Shown here: in pieces, positions 14,441 through 22,601 of the stretch
How the letters are laid out: each line of letters starts with the position of its first letter
How positions within the stretch are numbered: position 1 is the stretch's first letter
Assembly: GCA_002352425.1 (NCBI GenBank)
Contig: DEIK01000129.1
Span: forward strand, 1-27,862
Source: Rhodobacteraceae bacterium UBA2776
Lineage (GTDB): Bacteria > Pseudomonadota > Alphaproteobacteria > Rhodobacterales > Rhodobacteraceae
Length of the DNA: 27,862 nucleotides
Reading direction: 5' to 3'
Translations under genes and position numbers: made by a program
Notes under the pieces: model-generated
The model's input: the letters and a program-made list of their open reading frames with translations, nothing else
What the model was told of the DNA's origin: nothing
Database searches by the model: none

Positions 14441-15765
14441 TGGGCTACCCCAAACGTCTGATCGACCGTTTGGCGCTGTTTGGTTGGGACATGCTCTGGC
14501 TGATATGCCTGCCGCTGGTGCTGTTGTACTTGTGGCATCGTGGCCGCAAAGAACCGCTTTATCGCCAACATCTGCGGGAACGGTTCGGCTTTGGCCTTGC
14601 CGTGCCGGCGGGCGCGATCTGGGTACATGCGGTGTCGCTGGGCGAAATGCGGGCCGCGCGGCCTTTGATTGATGCGCTGCTGCAACGTGGCGAGCATGTT
14701 TTGATCACCAACATCACCGCCGCAGGCCGCGCCGAAACTTATGCACTGTTTGCCGATGCGATTGCGGCGGGGCATTTGCATGTGCGCTGGTGCCCAGCAG
14801 AATACGTCTGGGCAACGCGACGCTTTTTCAAACGCAACCAACCGAAATTCGGCATGATCATGGAGATCGAGCTTTGGCCCCGCCTGATTGCCTCGGCCAA
14901 TTATGCGGGCGTGCCGATGGTGCTGGCCCAAGCGCAGTACCCCGACAAAAGTTTCGCGCGTGATCAACGTGGCCTGAAACTGCGCGCGCAACTGGTCCAC
15001 GGGTTCAGCCTGATCCTCGCCAAATCCGAACACCACGTCGAGCGTTTCCGCCACTTCGGCGCAACGAATGTGCAGGTGATGGGAGAGTTGCGGTTCGAGC
15101 AACCGATCCCCCCCGCCCATCTGCAAGCGGCGGCGAAATTACGCGCCATGATCAACCCTGCACGGCCTATATTCTGTCTGGCCAGCACCGGGCCGGATGA
15201 GGACCCGTTGTTGATTCCCGTGGTGACACAGTTGCGTCGTGCGGCGGTGGATTCCGGCAGGCCCTTGCCATTTTTCGTCTATGTACCCCGCCATCCTAAG
15301 AATTTTTTGGATACGGCAAAATTGTTGCAAACCAATGGCTTGAAGATGTTACAACGCTCAAACGATCTGGATGAAAACCTGCATTTGACCACCGAAATGC
15401 CCGACGATCTGGACGGACTATTCGGTGACTCTCTGGGGGAGATCAACTTCTATTTCGCGCTGGCAGACCACGTTTTCATTGGCGATACGTTCAACGATGA
15501 AGGCTCGCACAACATCATTGAACCGTTGAGCGTCGGCAAACCCGTCGTGGTCGGCCCCAGCATTTGGGGCATCGAATATCCGGCCATTGAGGCCATCGAG
15601 GCGGGTGTTCTGACCAAGGTACAGACGCCGGATGAGTTGTTTGAATATTGGAATGCGCTGACGATCACGGGTGAAAACCCGATGATCCGCGCCTTCCTAG
15701 ATCAGCACGGCGGGGCTACAGCCAAGGCGGTGGAGCATCTGCGAAGCGCGGGTTTGTTAAGCTAA
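14440..15765 (+). CDS. waaA: 3-deoxy-D-manno-octulosonic acid (Kdo) transferase, WaaA/KdtA family
   Basis: The 441-residue GT30 glycosyltransferase has an N-terminal membrane anchor (about residues 12-33). It then shows WVHAVSLGEMRAARPLI (catalytic-base Glu69), IMEIELWPRL (142-149), VMGELRFEQ, VYVPRHPKNF and the donor-binding GDTFNDEGSHNIIEP. WaaA moves Kdo from CMP-Kdo onto lipid A at the cytoplasmic face of the inner membrane. The segment normally reading GGHNPLEPA is GSHNIIEPL here, and ETEIWP is EIELWP, so it is a somewhat divergent member. TGATG overlap with the GMC stop supports the ATG at 14440, with GAGG nine bases upstream; in-frame GTG codons at 14431 and 14437 are alternatives. The context suggests a modified Kdo-type donor. 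Whether it is the only WaaA in the genome is unknown. Confidence 0.9.
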   Translation: MGYPKRLIDRLALFGWDMLWLICLPLVLLYLWHRGRKEPLYRQHLRERFGFGLAVPAGAIWVHAVSLGEMRAARPLIDALLQRGEHVLITNITAAGRAETYALFADAIAAGHLHVRWCPAEYVWATRRFFKRNQPKFGMIMEIELWPRLIASANYAGVPMVLAQAQYPDKSFARDQRGLKLRAQLVHGFSLILAKSEHHVERFRHFGATNVQVMGELRFEQPIPPAHLQAAAKLRAMINPARPIFCLASTGPDEDPLLIPVVTQLRRAAVDSGRPLPFFVYVPRHPKNFLDTAKLLQTNGLKMLQRSNDLDENLHLTTEMPDDLDGLFGDSLGEINFYFALADHVFIGDTFNDEGSHNIIEPLSVGKPVVVGPSIWGIEYPAIEAIEAGVLTKVQTPDELFEYWNALTITGENPMIRAFLDQHGGATAKAVEHLRSAGLLS

Positions 15766-15768
15766 GGC

Positions 15769-16869
15769 TCAACCAATCTCACCACCACCATCGCCAATCT
15801 GTCCGCGATGCAACAACACGTGATCCAGCAAAACACAGGCCATCATCGCCTCGCCAACCGGCACGGCACGGATGCCGACGCAGGGGTCGTGGCGGCCTTT
15901 GGTGATGATTTCGACCTCTTCGCCGGACTTGGTGATCGTCTGACGCGGGGTCAGGATGGACGAGGTCGGTTTGACCGAGAAACGCACAACTACATCTTGG
16001 CCGGTAGAAATGCCGCCTAGGATTCCACCCGCATGGTTCGACGAATAAACAGGCCCATCTGGCCCCATGCGGATTTCGTCGGCGTTGGCTTCGCCTGTCA
16101 AAAATGCAGCATTCATGCCTTCGCCGATTTCGACACCTTTGACGGCATTGATCGACATCATCGCAGCGGCCAGATCGGTGTCGAGCTTGCCATAAACCGG
16201 TGCGCCCAATCCAGCGGGCAACCCGCGCGCGACCACCTCGACCACGGCCCCAACCGAGGAGCCGGATTTGCGCAGACCATCCAAATAGTCGGCCCAAGTT
16301 TTGGCCATCAAAGCGTCCGGTGCCCAGAACGGGTTGTTGGAAATTTCGTCCCAATCGAACGCCGCGCGATCAATCGAATGTTGTCCCATTTGTACCATAT
16401 AGCCGGTGATTTGTACATTTGGTACCAAAGTCGCCAAAGCCGCCCGCGCCAATCCACCCGCCGCAACCCGCGATGCGGTTTCGCGTGCAGACGAGCGACC
16501 ACCACCGCGATAATCGCGGATGCCGTATTTTTGCCAATAGGTAATATCGGCATGTCCGGGGCGGAATTTTTCGGCGATGTCGCCGTAATCTTTGGAACGC
16601 TGATCGGTGTTTTCGATCATCAACTGGATAGGGGTGCCTGTGGTCCTGCCCTCAAACACACCGGACAGGATCCGCACCTGATCGGCTTCTTGGCGCTGGG
16701 TGGTGTATTTGTTTTGCCCGGGTTTGCGCATGTCCAACCAGTGCTGCAGCATCTCCGCATCAACAGGCACATTCGGCGGGCAGCCATCAACGGTCGCACC
16801 GATGGCAGGCCCGTGGCTTTCGCCCCAAGTGGTGACGCGGAAGAGATGGCCAAAACTGTTGATCGACAT
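15769..16869 (-). CDS. aroC: Chorismate synthase
   Basis: The 366-residue enzyme converts EPSP to chorismate using reduced FMN, the last common step of aromatic amino acid synthesis. It shows FRVTTWGESHGPAIGATVDG near the N-terminus, DYRGGGRSSARETASRVAAGG, SNHAGGILGGISTGQ and KGRHDPCVGIRAVPV, the standard family signatures. The start at 16869 is chosen because AAAGGAG lies upstream with good spacing and the protein begins MSINSFGHLFRVTTWG as in homologues; a longer read from 17034 would run into the TPP riboswitch region. It converges on waaA with three bases between stop codons and is divergent from thiBPQ. Confidence 0.97.
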   Translation of the reverse strand: MSINSFGHLFRVTTWGESHGPAIGATVDGCPPNVPVDAEMLQHWLDMRKPGQNKYTTQRQEADQVRILSGVFEGRTTGTPIQLMIENTDQRSKDYGDIAEKFRPGHADITYWQKYGIRDYRGGGRSSARETASRVAAGGLARAALATLVPNVQITGYMVQMGQHSIDRAAFDWDEISNNPFWAPDALMAKTWADYLDGLRKSGSSVGAVVEVVARGLPAGLGAPVYGKLDTDLAAAMMSINAVKGVEIGEGMNAAFLTGEANADEIRMGPDGPVYSSNHAGGILGGISTGQDVVVRFSVKPTSSILTPRQTITKSGEEVEIITKGRHDPCVGIRAVPVGEAMMACVLLDHVLLHRGQIGDGGGEIG

Positions 16870-16926
16870 GGGAACGCTCCTTTGATCTATGCGTTTAGCC
16901 GTCACAGCGCGGCGGCTCAAGGGATT

Positions 16927-16960
16927 TTGACTTGTCATGCGCGATTGCGGCGCATAGAGG
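16927..16960 (+). promoter_or_regulatory. Possible promoter of the thiamine-transport operon
   Basis: TTGACT (16927-16932) lies about 40 bases before the TPP riboswitch, with only weak -10 candidates (around CATAGA, TAGAGG). Position supports it better than the hexamers do. Confidence 0.3.
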
Positions 16961-16964
16961 TAGC

Positions 16965-17050
16965 AATACCTCGGGGGGCCTAGTTTGGCTGAGATGCAAT
17001 GATGCGGACCCGTAGAACCTGAACCGGTTAACACCGGCGGAGGGAAGGTT
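16965..17050 (+). ncRNA. TPP riboswitch (THI element)
   Basis: The conserved core is present in order: GGGG-rich 5' strand, CTGAGAT (near 16989-16995), ACCCGTAGAACCTGAACCGG (17008-17027) and ACACCGGCGGAGGGAA (17031-17046). The flanks AxACCT and AGGTTT can form the closing P1 helix. It binds thiamine pyrophosphate and lowers expression of the downstream genes. It sits 49 bases ahead of thiB. Just downstream, ATCCACC (17060-17066) can pair with the thiB Shine-Dalgarno region GGAGGAT (17087-17093) with one mismatch, which suggests translational control; no U-run terminator is visible. Confidence 0.93.
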
Positions 17051-17098
17051 TCGGATCATATCCACCTTTGCCCTTTCGCCGCATTTGGAGGATTTGAG

Positions 17099-18085
17099 AT
17101 GAAATATCTACCACTTGCTGCGGGATTTTGTGCGATTGCCAGCAGCGCGATTGCCGAAACCCCTGTGCTTACAGTCTATACCTACGACAGCTTTGTGTCC
17201 GATTGGGGCCCTGGTCCCGCAGTCGAGGCCGCGTTCGAGGAGACCTGCGGCTGTGATTTGAAATTCGTCGGCGCGGGCGATGGCGCTGCATTGTTGGCGC
17301 GGGTACGTCTGGAGGGTGAACATACCAAGGCTGATGTGGTCTTGGGTCTGGACACCAACCTGACCGAAACTGCCCGCGAAACTGGCCTGTTTGCACCGCA
17401 TGGGGTTTCTGTCGAACTGGACCTGCCTGTGGCTTGGGGGGACGATTTGTTTCTGCCTTATGACTGGGGATATTTCGCGTTTGTTTATAAGCGCGACGAA
17501 CTCACCGAGGTGCCAAGAAATTTCAAAGAACTGGCGACGTCAGATTTGAAAATCGTCATTCAAGACCCGCGTTCCTCCACACCCGGATTGGGATTGCTGA
17601 TGTGGGTCAAGGCGGCCTATGGCGACGAAGCCCCTGCAATTTGGGACAGCTTGGCTGACAACATCGTCACCGTCACCAAAGGCTGGTCCGAATCCTATGG
17701 GATGTTCTTGGAGGGCGAGGCCGACATGGTTTTGTCCTACACCACATCACCGATTTACCATTTGATTGCCGAAGAAGATGCCGGAAAAGAGGCCGCTGCC
17801 TTTGACGAGGGCCACTACTTGCAAATCGAGGTGGCGGGTAAAATTGCCACCACTGATCAGCCAGAACTGGCCGATCAATTCATGGCCTTTATGGTGTCTG
17901 ACAAATTTCAGACCATCATCCCGACAACCAACTGGATGATGCCAGCCAAGATGCCAAAGGCAGGTTTGCCCAGAGGGTTTGAGGTTTTGGTTGTGCCGCA
18001 AATCTCATTGACCACCGAACCGGATCAGGTCGTTGAGACCCGCAACAAAGCGTTGGAAGAATGGCTGAACGCGCTTTCAAAATAA
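17099..18085 (+). CDS. thiB: Thiamine ABC transporter, periplasmic substrate-binding protein
   Basis: The 328-residue protein starts with a signal peptide (MKYLPLAAGFCAIASSAIA, then ET) and continues LTVYTYDSFVSDWGPGP, typical of ThiB. DVVLGLDTNL, LPYDWGYFAFVYKRD, DPRSSTPGLGLLMWV, GWSESYGMFLEGEADMVLSYTTSP and TNWMMPAKM follow in the family order. It captures thiamine or its phosphates in the periplasm for ThiP/ThiQ. GGAGGA (17087-17092) precedes the ATG. A TPP riboswitch lies in the leader. The gene overlaps thiP by 25 bases. Confidence 0.95.
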   Translation: MKYLPLAAGFCAIASSAIAETPVLTVYTYDSFVSDWGPGPAVEAAFEETCGCDLKFVGAGDGAALLARVRLEGEHTKADVVLGLDTNLTETARETGLFAPHGVSVELDLPVAWGDDLFLPYDWGYFAFVYKRDELTEVPRNFKELATSDLKIVIQDPRSSTPGLGLLMWVKAAYGDEAPAIWDSLADNIVTVTKGWSESYGMFLEGEADMVLSYTTSPIYHLIAEEDAGKEAAAFDEGHYLQIEVAGKIATTDQPELADQFMAFMVSDKFQTIIPTTNWMMPAKMPKAGLPRGFEVLVVPQISLTTEPDQVVETRNKALEEWLNALSK

Positions 18086-19620
18086 TACCAATCATTGGGG
18101 CGGGCGCAGGGGCGACCTTGCTTTTGCTCGCTTTGATACTTGGTCCCCTTGGGGCGCTGTTCTGGCGTGCCGAGGGGGTGGCTGCGTTGGGCGCTGCAGA
18201 TTGGGCGGCGGTGCGGTTTACGGTGCTGCAGGCCACGCTGTCTGCCGCGATCAGCGTTGTTTTAGCGGTGCCCGTTGCAAGGGCCTTGGCGCGGCGGCAA
18301 TTCTTTGGGCGAGGGGCGTTGATCACCCTATTGGGCGCGCCGTTTATCTTGCCTGTGATGGTCGCTGTGATGGGCCTGTTGGCGGTGTTTGGCCGTGGCG
18401 GGGCAATCAGTGCCATGCTGGGCTGGCTGGGATTACCTCCTGTCCATATCTACGGGTTGCACGGCGTGGTTTTGGCGCATGTGTTTTTCAACCTACCACT
18501 GGCCACACGATTGATTTTGCAAGGTTGGTTAGCGATCCCATCCGAGCGGTTTCGCTTGGTCGCCTCCTTAAATATCACGGGCCGCGATGTTGGCCGCATA
18601 TTAGAACGCCCGATGTTGCGCGATGTGTTGCCCGGTGCCTTTATGGTGGTGTTCCTGATTTGCCTGACCAGCTTTGCTGTGGCGCTTGCATTGGGCGGTG
18701 GGCCTAAGGCCACGACGGTGGAACTGGCGATCTATCAGGCGTTTCGGTTCGACTTTGACCTGGGCCGTGCAGCGTTGCTGGCGATGGTGCAATTCGGCAT
18801 GGGCGCAGCGGCGGCGGCGGTGATGTTGTGGGTCGCAGTGCCAACCATGATGGGGGCAGGGCTGGGCCGCACTGTTGAGCGGCTGGACGCGCCAAACGCT
18901 TGGTGGGATGGCCTGCTGTTGTGCGTCATGTCGTTGTTTTTGGTTGCACCATTGGCAATGATCATCGTCGACGGGTTGCCCAATCTGTTTTCTTTGCCGG
19001 CAAGTGTCTATTCGGCAGCGGGACGGTCGCTAAGTGTCGCCCTGTTGTCGATGACCACCGCCGTGATTTTGGCGCTGACCATTGCCTTAATGGTGGTGCG
19101 TTTGAAACGCGGCGCGCTGCTGGTCGAAAGCATCGGCTATCTGGTTCTGGCGGCCTCGCCCTTGGTGGTCGGCGCGGGGCTGTTTATTGTTTTATTTCCC
19201 GTGGCCGATCCGGTGGCTTTGGCGCTGCCGATCACCGCGCTGGTGAATGCGATGATGAGCTTGCCTTTCGCACTGCGCACATTGGTGCCGGCGGTGCGGG
19301 ACATTGAAGCGTCTTTTGGACGGTTGGCAGACAGCTTGCAGATGACGGGTTGGGTGCGGCTGCGGTTGGTTTTGTGGCCACGGCTGCGCCGCCCGTTGGG
19401 GTTTTCAGCGGGTTTGGCGGCGGCTTTGTCGATGGGGGACCTTGGGGTGATTGCCTTGTTTTCCGACCCCGACAGTGCGACGTTGCCGTTACAGATGTAC
19501 CGTTTGATGGCGACTTACCGGATGGATCAGGCCGCGGGGGCGGCGGTTTTGTTGCTGGGGTTATCGCTGTCTTTGTTTTGGATATTTGATCGCGGAGGGC
19601 GCGCGGATGCTGACCTTTGA
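18061..19620 (+). CDS. thiP: Thiamine ABC transporter, permease
   Basis: The 519-residue protein has two homologous permease halves with about twelve membrane segments in total. Each half carries an EAA-type loop that contacts the ATPase: the first near RLVASLNITGRDVGRILERPMLRDVLPG, the second near SFGRLADSLQMTGWVRLRLVLWPRLRRPLG. Fused double permeases of this length are the rule for ThiP. It overlaps thiB by 25 bases and thiQ by 14, so translation of the three is coupled. It forms the inner-membrane channel for thiamine taken from ThiB. Confidence 0.93.
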   Translation: MAERAFKIIPIIGAGAGATLLLLALILGPLGALFWRAEGVAALGAADWAAVRFTVLQATLSAAISVVLAVPVARALARRQFFGRGALITLLGAPFILPVMVAVMGLLAVFGRGGAISAMLGWLGLPPVHIYGLHGVVLAHVFFNLPLATRLILQGWLAIPSERFRLVASLNITGRDVGRILERPMLRDVLPGAFMVVFLICLTSFAVALALGGGPKATTVELAIYQAFRFDFDLGRAALLAMVQFGMGAAAAAVMLWVAVPTMMGAGLGRTVERLDAPNAWWDGLLLCVMSLFLVAPLAMIIVDGLPNLFSLPASVYSAAGRSLSVALLSMTTAVILALTIALMVVRLKRGALLVESIGYLVLAASPLVVGAGLFIVLFPVADPVALALPITALVNAMMSLPFALRTLVPAVRDIEASFGRLADSLQMTGWVRLRLVLWPRLRRPLGFSAGLAAALSMGDLGVIALFSDPDSATLPLQMYRLMATYRMDQAAGAAVLLLGLSLSLFWIFDRGGRADADL

Positions 19621-20299
19621 AGGGGTAGGATATACCCAAGACGCGTTTTCATTGCAGGCTGATTTCACGGTTCCGATTGGGGCGCGTGTCGCGGTGATCG
19701 GTCCGTCGGGTGGTGGCAAGTCGACGTTGTTGAATTTGGTCACAGGGTTTTTGACGCCCACGCAGGGCCGCGTTCTTTGGGCGGGTTTTGATCTGGCTGG
19801 CACGGCTCCCGGCGCGCGGCCAATCAGCATTTTGTTTCAAGACAATAATCTGTTTCCACATCTAACTGTGGCGCAGAATGTCGGCTTGGGGTTGCGAGCT
19901 GATCTGCGGTTGACGGAGGCGCAAAGGCAGCAGATCGAAACTGTGCTGGCGCGGGTCGACTTGGCGGGGCTTGGTGCGCGCAAACCTGCGGCGCTGTCGG
20001 GCGGACAGATGAGCCGTGTGGCACTGGCGCGGATGCTGTTGCAGGCGAAACCCTTGGTGTTGCTGGACGAGCCGTTCTCCGCCCTAGGCCCTGCGCTGCG
20101 CGACGAGATGCTGGATTTGGTGGCCGACCTGATGACCGAAACAGGAGCAACATTATTGATGGTTAGTCACAATCCCGAGGATGCCAAACGGATCACGCAA
20201 AGTGTGGTTTTGGTGGGGGATGGGGTGGCCCATGCGCCTGTTGAAACGGGTGAAATATTTGCCAACCCACCTGCGGCGTTGCGCGCCTATTTAGGCTAG
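19607..20299 (+). CDS. thiQ: Thiamine ABC transporter, ATP-binding protein
   Basis: The 230-residue ATPase has Walker A GPSGGGKST (32-40), Q-loop Gln78 in ISILFQDNNLFPH, signature LSGGQMSRVALAR (130-142), Walker B VLLDEPF (Asp154, Glu155) and the switch His188 in MVSHNP. ThiQ proteins are short, single-domain ATPases like this one. ATG at 19607 is chosen because GGAGGG (19594-19599) lies seven bases ahead; a TTG at 19586 gives a longer read without a site. It is the last gene of the riboswitch-controlled operon, followed by hairpins. Confidence 0.95.
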   Translation: MLTFEGVGYTQDAFSLQADFTVPIGARVAVIGPSGGGKSTLLNLVTGFLTPTQGRVLWAGFDLAGTAPGARPISILFQDNNLFPHLTVAQNVGLGLRADLRLTEAQRQQIETVLARVDLAGLGARKPAALSGGQMSRVALARMLLQAKPLVLLDEPFSALGPALRDEMLDLVADLMTETGATLLMVSHNPEDAKRITQSVVLVGDGVAHAPVETGEIFANPPAALRAYLG

Positions 20300-20308
20300 C
20301 CAAATGGA

Positions 20309-20330
20309 GACCCTTCGGGTCGCTTTATTT
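20309..20330 (+). terminator. Weak terminator after thiQ
   Basis: GACCC-TTC-GGGTC is followed by GCTTTATTTT, ten bases after the thiQ stop. The five-pair stem is short, so strength is doubtful. Confidence 0.5.
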
Positions 20331-20335
20331 TCAAG

Positions 20336-20370
20336 TGCCTCCGGCGGAGGTATTTAGAGCAAGAAGAAGG
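20336..20370 (+). repeat. CCTCCGGCGG hairpin element, copy 1
   Basis: CCTCCGGCGGAGG is a near-complete dyad followed by TATTT and a purine tail AGCAAGAAGAAGG. A close relative is at 25597-25626. I recall similar elements in many roseobacter genomes near gene ends; role unknown. Confidence 0.6.
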
Positions 20371-20375
20371 CAAAG

Positions 20376-20413
20376 AAAAAGCCCCGCTATGGTGAGCGGG
20401 GCTTTGTTGTTTT
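20376..20413. terminator. Bidirectional terminator between thiQ and petC
   Basis: GCCCCGCT (20381-20388) and AGCGGGGC (20395-20402) form a perfect eight-pair stem with a six-base loop. AAAAA on the left gives a T-run for minus-strand transcripts (end of petABC), and TTTGTTGTTTT on the right serves plus-strand transcripts (end of thiBPQ). Confidence 0.85.
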
Positions 20414-20427
20414 CACGGCCGTAAGAT

Positions 20428-21246
20428 TTAGCTGTTTTCAGTGTCGTCTTTGGCGCGTTGTTTGACCGGTGCCCAGAGGCGTTTGGTTGTGGCATAGAGC
20501 AGAACCGAAAGCAGGGTCAGCATCAGGACGCCGATGAAGCCTGCACGTTTGCGGGCCATCATTTTGGGTTCAGCCGCCCACATCAGGAAGGCCGCTGTGT
20601 CTTCGGCCTCATGGTGCAACGTGTTGCTGTGACCATCGGCGAAATCAACGTCTTCGCCATAGAGCGGCGGTGGCATTGAAATCCAGCCACCCGGGAAGGC
20701 GGTGTTCTCATAAAAGGTTGTGCCGGCTTCTTCTTTTTCTTCGCCGGTATAGCCGACGAGGATTGAAAGAATATATTCTGGCCCACCCATGCCGTTGATC
20801 AATTGGCTAAGGCCAAGGCCGTAGGGGCCGTGGTAGCCAGCGCGTGACTTGGCCATCAAGGACAGGTCAGGCGCGTTTGGATCGGCGGAAACAGGGAAGT
20901 GATCCGTTGGTTTGGCTTCGCGTGTGTCGCCAAGTTCAGCGTCATCACTGGTGTCGGCGGCCTCGAATTGGGTTGCATATTCACGCACGGCGTCGGCAGA
21001 CATGTGTGGACCGCCTTTGTCACCCAAAGACCGGATCGGCACATACTGCATACCATGGCAAGAGGCACAGACTTCGGTGAAAACCTGAAGTCCGCGTCTC
21101 AGTTGGGCTTCATCATAGGTGCCAAACGGGCTCTCGAAGGAGAAATCCGTGTCGTGAATGTGGCCACCATCGCCACTGGATACAGCGCTGGTCACCGACA
21201 ATGTCAGGGCAGTCAGGGCTGTTAGTGTGAGTTTTTTGATCGACAT
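20428..21246 (-). CDS. petC: Cytochrome c1 of the bc1 complex
   Basis: The 272-residue protein has a signal peptide (MSIKKLTLTALTALTLSVTS, then AVSS), the heme-c site CASCH (Cys60, Cys63, His64) and the GGWISMPPPLYGE segment with the likely axial Met. A C-terminal membrane anchor (AGFIGVLMLTLLSVLLYAT) and a basic tail end it. It passes electrons from the Rieske centre to soluble or membrane cytochrome c. ATG at 21246 is chosen because AAAGGA precedes it, 14 bases after petB; an in-frame GTG at 21264 would overlap the petB stop. It is the last gene of petABC, followed by the strong bidirectional terminator. Confidence 0.96.
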   Translation of the reverse strand: MSIKKLTLTALTALTLSVTSAVSSGDGGHIHDTDFSFESPFGTYDEAQLRRGLQVFTEVCASCHGMQYVPIRSLGDKGGPHMSADAVREYATQFEAADTSDDAELGDTREAKPTDHFPVSADPNAPDLSLMAKSRAGYHGPYGLGLSQLINGMGGPEYILSILVGYTGEEKEEAGTTFYENTAFPGGWISMPPPLYGEDVDFADGHSNTLHHEAEDTAAFLMWAAEPKMMARKRAGFIGVLMLTLLSVLLYATTKRLWAPVKQRAKDDTENS

Positions 21247-21260
21247 TTTTTGATCCTTTC

Positions 21261-22589
21261 TCACTTGGCGTCTGCGTCGGAGGACGCATGGCCATAATGG
21301 GCGTTAAAGTCGTCTTCGATTGTCGCGGGGGGTTGGTCTGGTTTTTCAATCACACCCAGCAGCGGTAGGATGATCAGGAAGTAAGCGAACCAATAGGTCG
21401 ACGCGATCAGCGAAATCCAGTCATGTGGAAAATCGGTATCCCGTGCACCAACCCACATCAGAACGATGAAGTCGATGGCGAACAGGGCGAAGAACATTTT
21501 GAACATTGGGCGGAACCGACCGGAGCGTACCGACGAGGTATCCAACCAAGGCACAAGTGCCATAACCGCGATCGCACCGAACATGGCCAAGACGCCAAAG
21601 AACTTGGCATCAACCACGCCGAAGGTGATCCAGTCGACAAACTGCACAGCCCAAACATCCGCCGTGAAGGCGCGCAGGATCGCGTAGAAGGGCAAGAAGA
21701 ACCATTCCGGCACAATATGTGCAGGGGTCGAAAGCGGGTTGGCCTCGATGTAGTTGTCAGGGTGGCCAAGGTAGTTGGGCATGAACCCAATGACCGCAAA
21801 GAAGATCGCCAAGATAACCATCAGGGCGAACAGATCTTTCATCACAAAGTAAGGCCAGAATGGCAGCGTGTCTTTCGCGGCTTCTTCTTTGGAGCCACGG
21901 CGCACTTCAACCCCGGTTGGGTTTGAGTTGCCCGTCGTGTGGAACGCCCAGATGTGGATCGCCACAAGCGCCGCAATCACAAACGGCAGCAGGTAGTGCA
22001 GCGAGAAGAAGCGGTTCAGCGTGGCATTTTCAACCGCTGGTCCACCCAGGAGCCAAGCCTGAATGCTTTCACCAACAACAGGGATCGCGCCAAACAGGCC
22101 GGTGATCACAGTCGCGCCCCAAAAGGACATTTGCCCCCAAGGTAGAACGTAGCCCATGAACGCCGTCGCCATCATGGCAAGATAGATCAACATACCGATG
22201 ATCCATGTCACTTCGCGCGGCGCCTTATAAGAGCCGTAGTAAAGACCGCGGAAGATATGCATGTAAACGGCAAAGAAGAACAATGCCGCACCATTGGCGT
22301 GCATGTAACGTAGCATATGGCCGCCGTTCACGTTGCGCATGATGTGCTCGATACTGGAGAACGCCAGATCGACATGCGGTGTATAATGCATGGCCAAAAT
22401 CACACCTGTGATGATTTGCATCACCAGACAGAATGCCAAAACGATGCCCCAAATCCACATCCAGTTCAGATTTTTGGGTGTTGGGATCATCAGTGTGTCA
22501 TAGACCAGCCCAACAATGGGCAGCCGTACGTTTAGCCATTTTTCAAAGCCCGTTTTGGGCTCGTAATGATCGTGAGGAATTCCAGACAT
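21261..22589 (-). CDS. petB: Cytochrome b of the bc1 complex
   Basis: The 442-residue integral membrane protein carries both b-type hemes and the quinone sites. It shows ILAMHYTPH, RYMHANGAALFFFAVYMHIFRG and HYLLPFVIAALVAIHIWAFH with the heme-ligand histidines, and the Qo-site motif VPEWFFLPFYAILR (PEWF). About eight membrane segments are visible. The ATG follows AGGGAGAGAG, 12 bases after the Rieske gene. The C-terminal part (EKPDQPPATIEDDFNAHYG) is the long form usual in Rhodobacteraceae. Confidence 0.97.
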   Translation of the reverse strand: MSGIPHDHYEPKTGFEKWLNVRLPIVGLVYDTLMIPTPKNLNWMWIWGIVLAFCLVMQIITGVILAMHYTPHVDLAFSSIEHIMRNVNGGHMLRYMHANGAALFFFAVYMHIFRGLYYGSYKAPREVTWIIGMLIYLAMMATAFMGYVLPWGQMSFWGATVITGLFGAIPVVGESIQAWLLGGPAVENATLNRFFSLHYLLPFVIAALVAIHIWAFHTTGNSNPTGVEVRRGSKEEAAKDTLPFWPYFVMKDLFALMVILAIFFAVIGFMPNYLGHPDNYIEANPLSTPAHIVPEWFFLPFYAILRAFTADVWAVQFVDWITFGVVDAKFFGVLAMFGAIAVMALVPWLDTSSVRSGRFRPMFKMFFALFAIDFIVLMWVGARDTDFPHDWISLIASTYWFAYFLIILPLLGVIEKPDQPPATIEDDFNAHYGHASSDADAK

Positions 22590-22601
22590 TACTCTCTCCC
22601 T

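Noticed and set aside
16033..16983. Long plus-strand open frame (316 codons) opposite chorismate synthase
   Set aside because: It is the antisense shadow of aroC, rich in His/Arg/Pro without any domain, and extends into the riboswitch promoter region.
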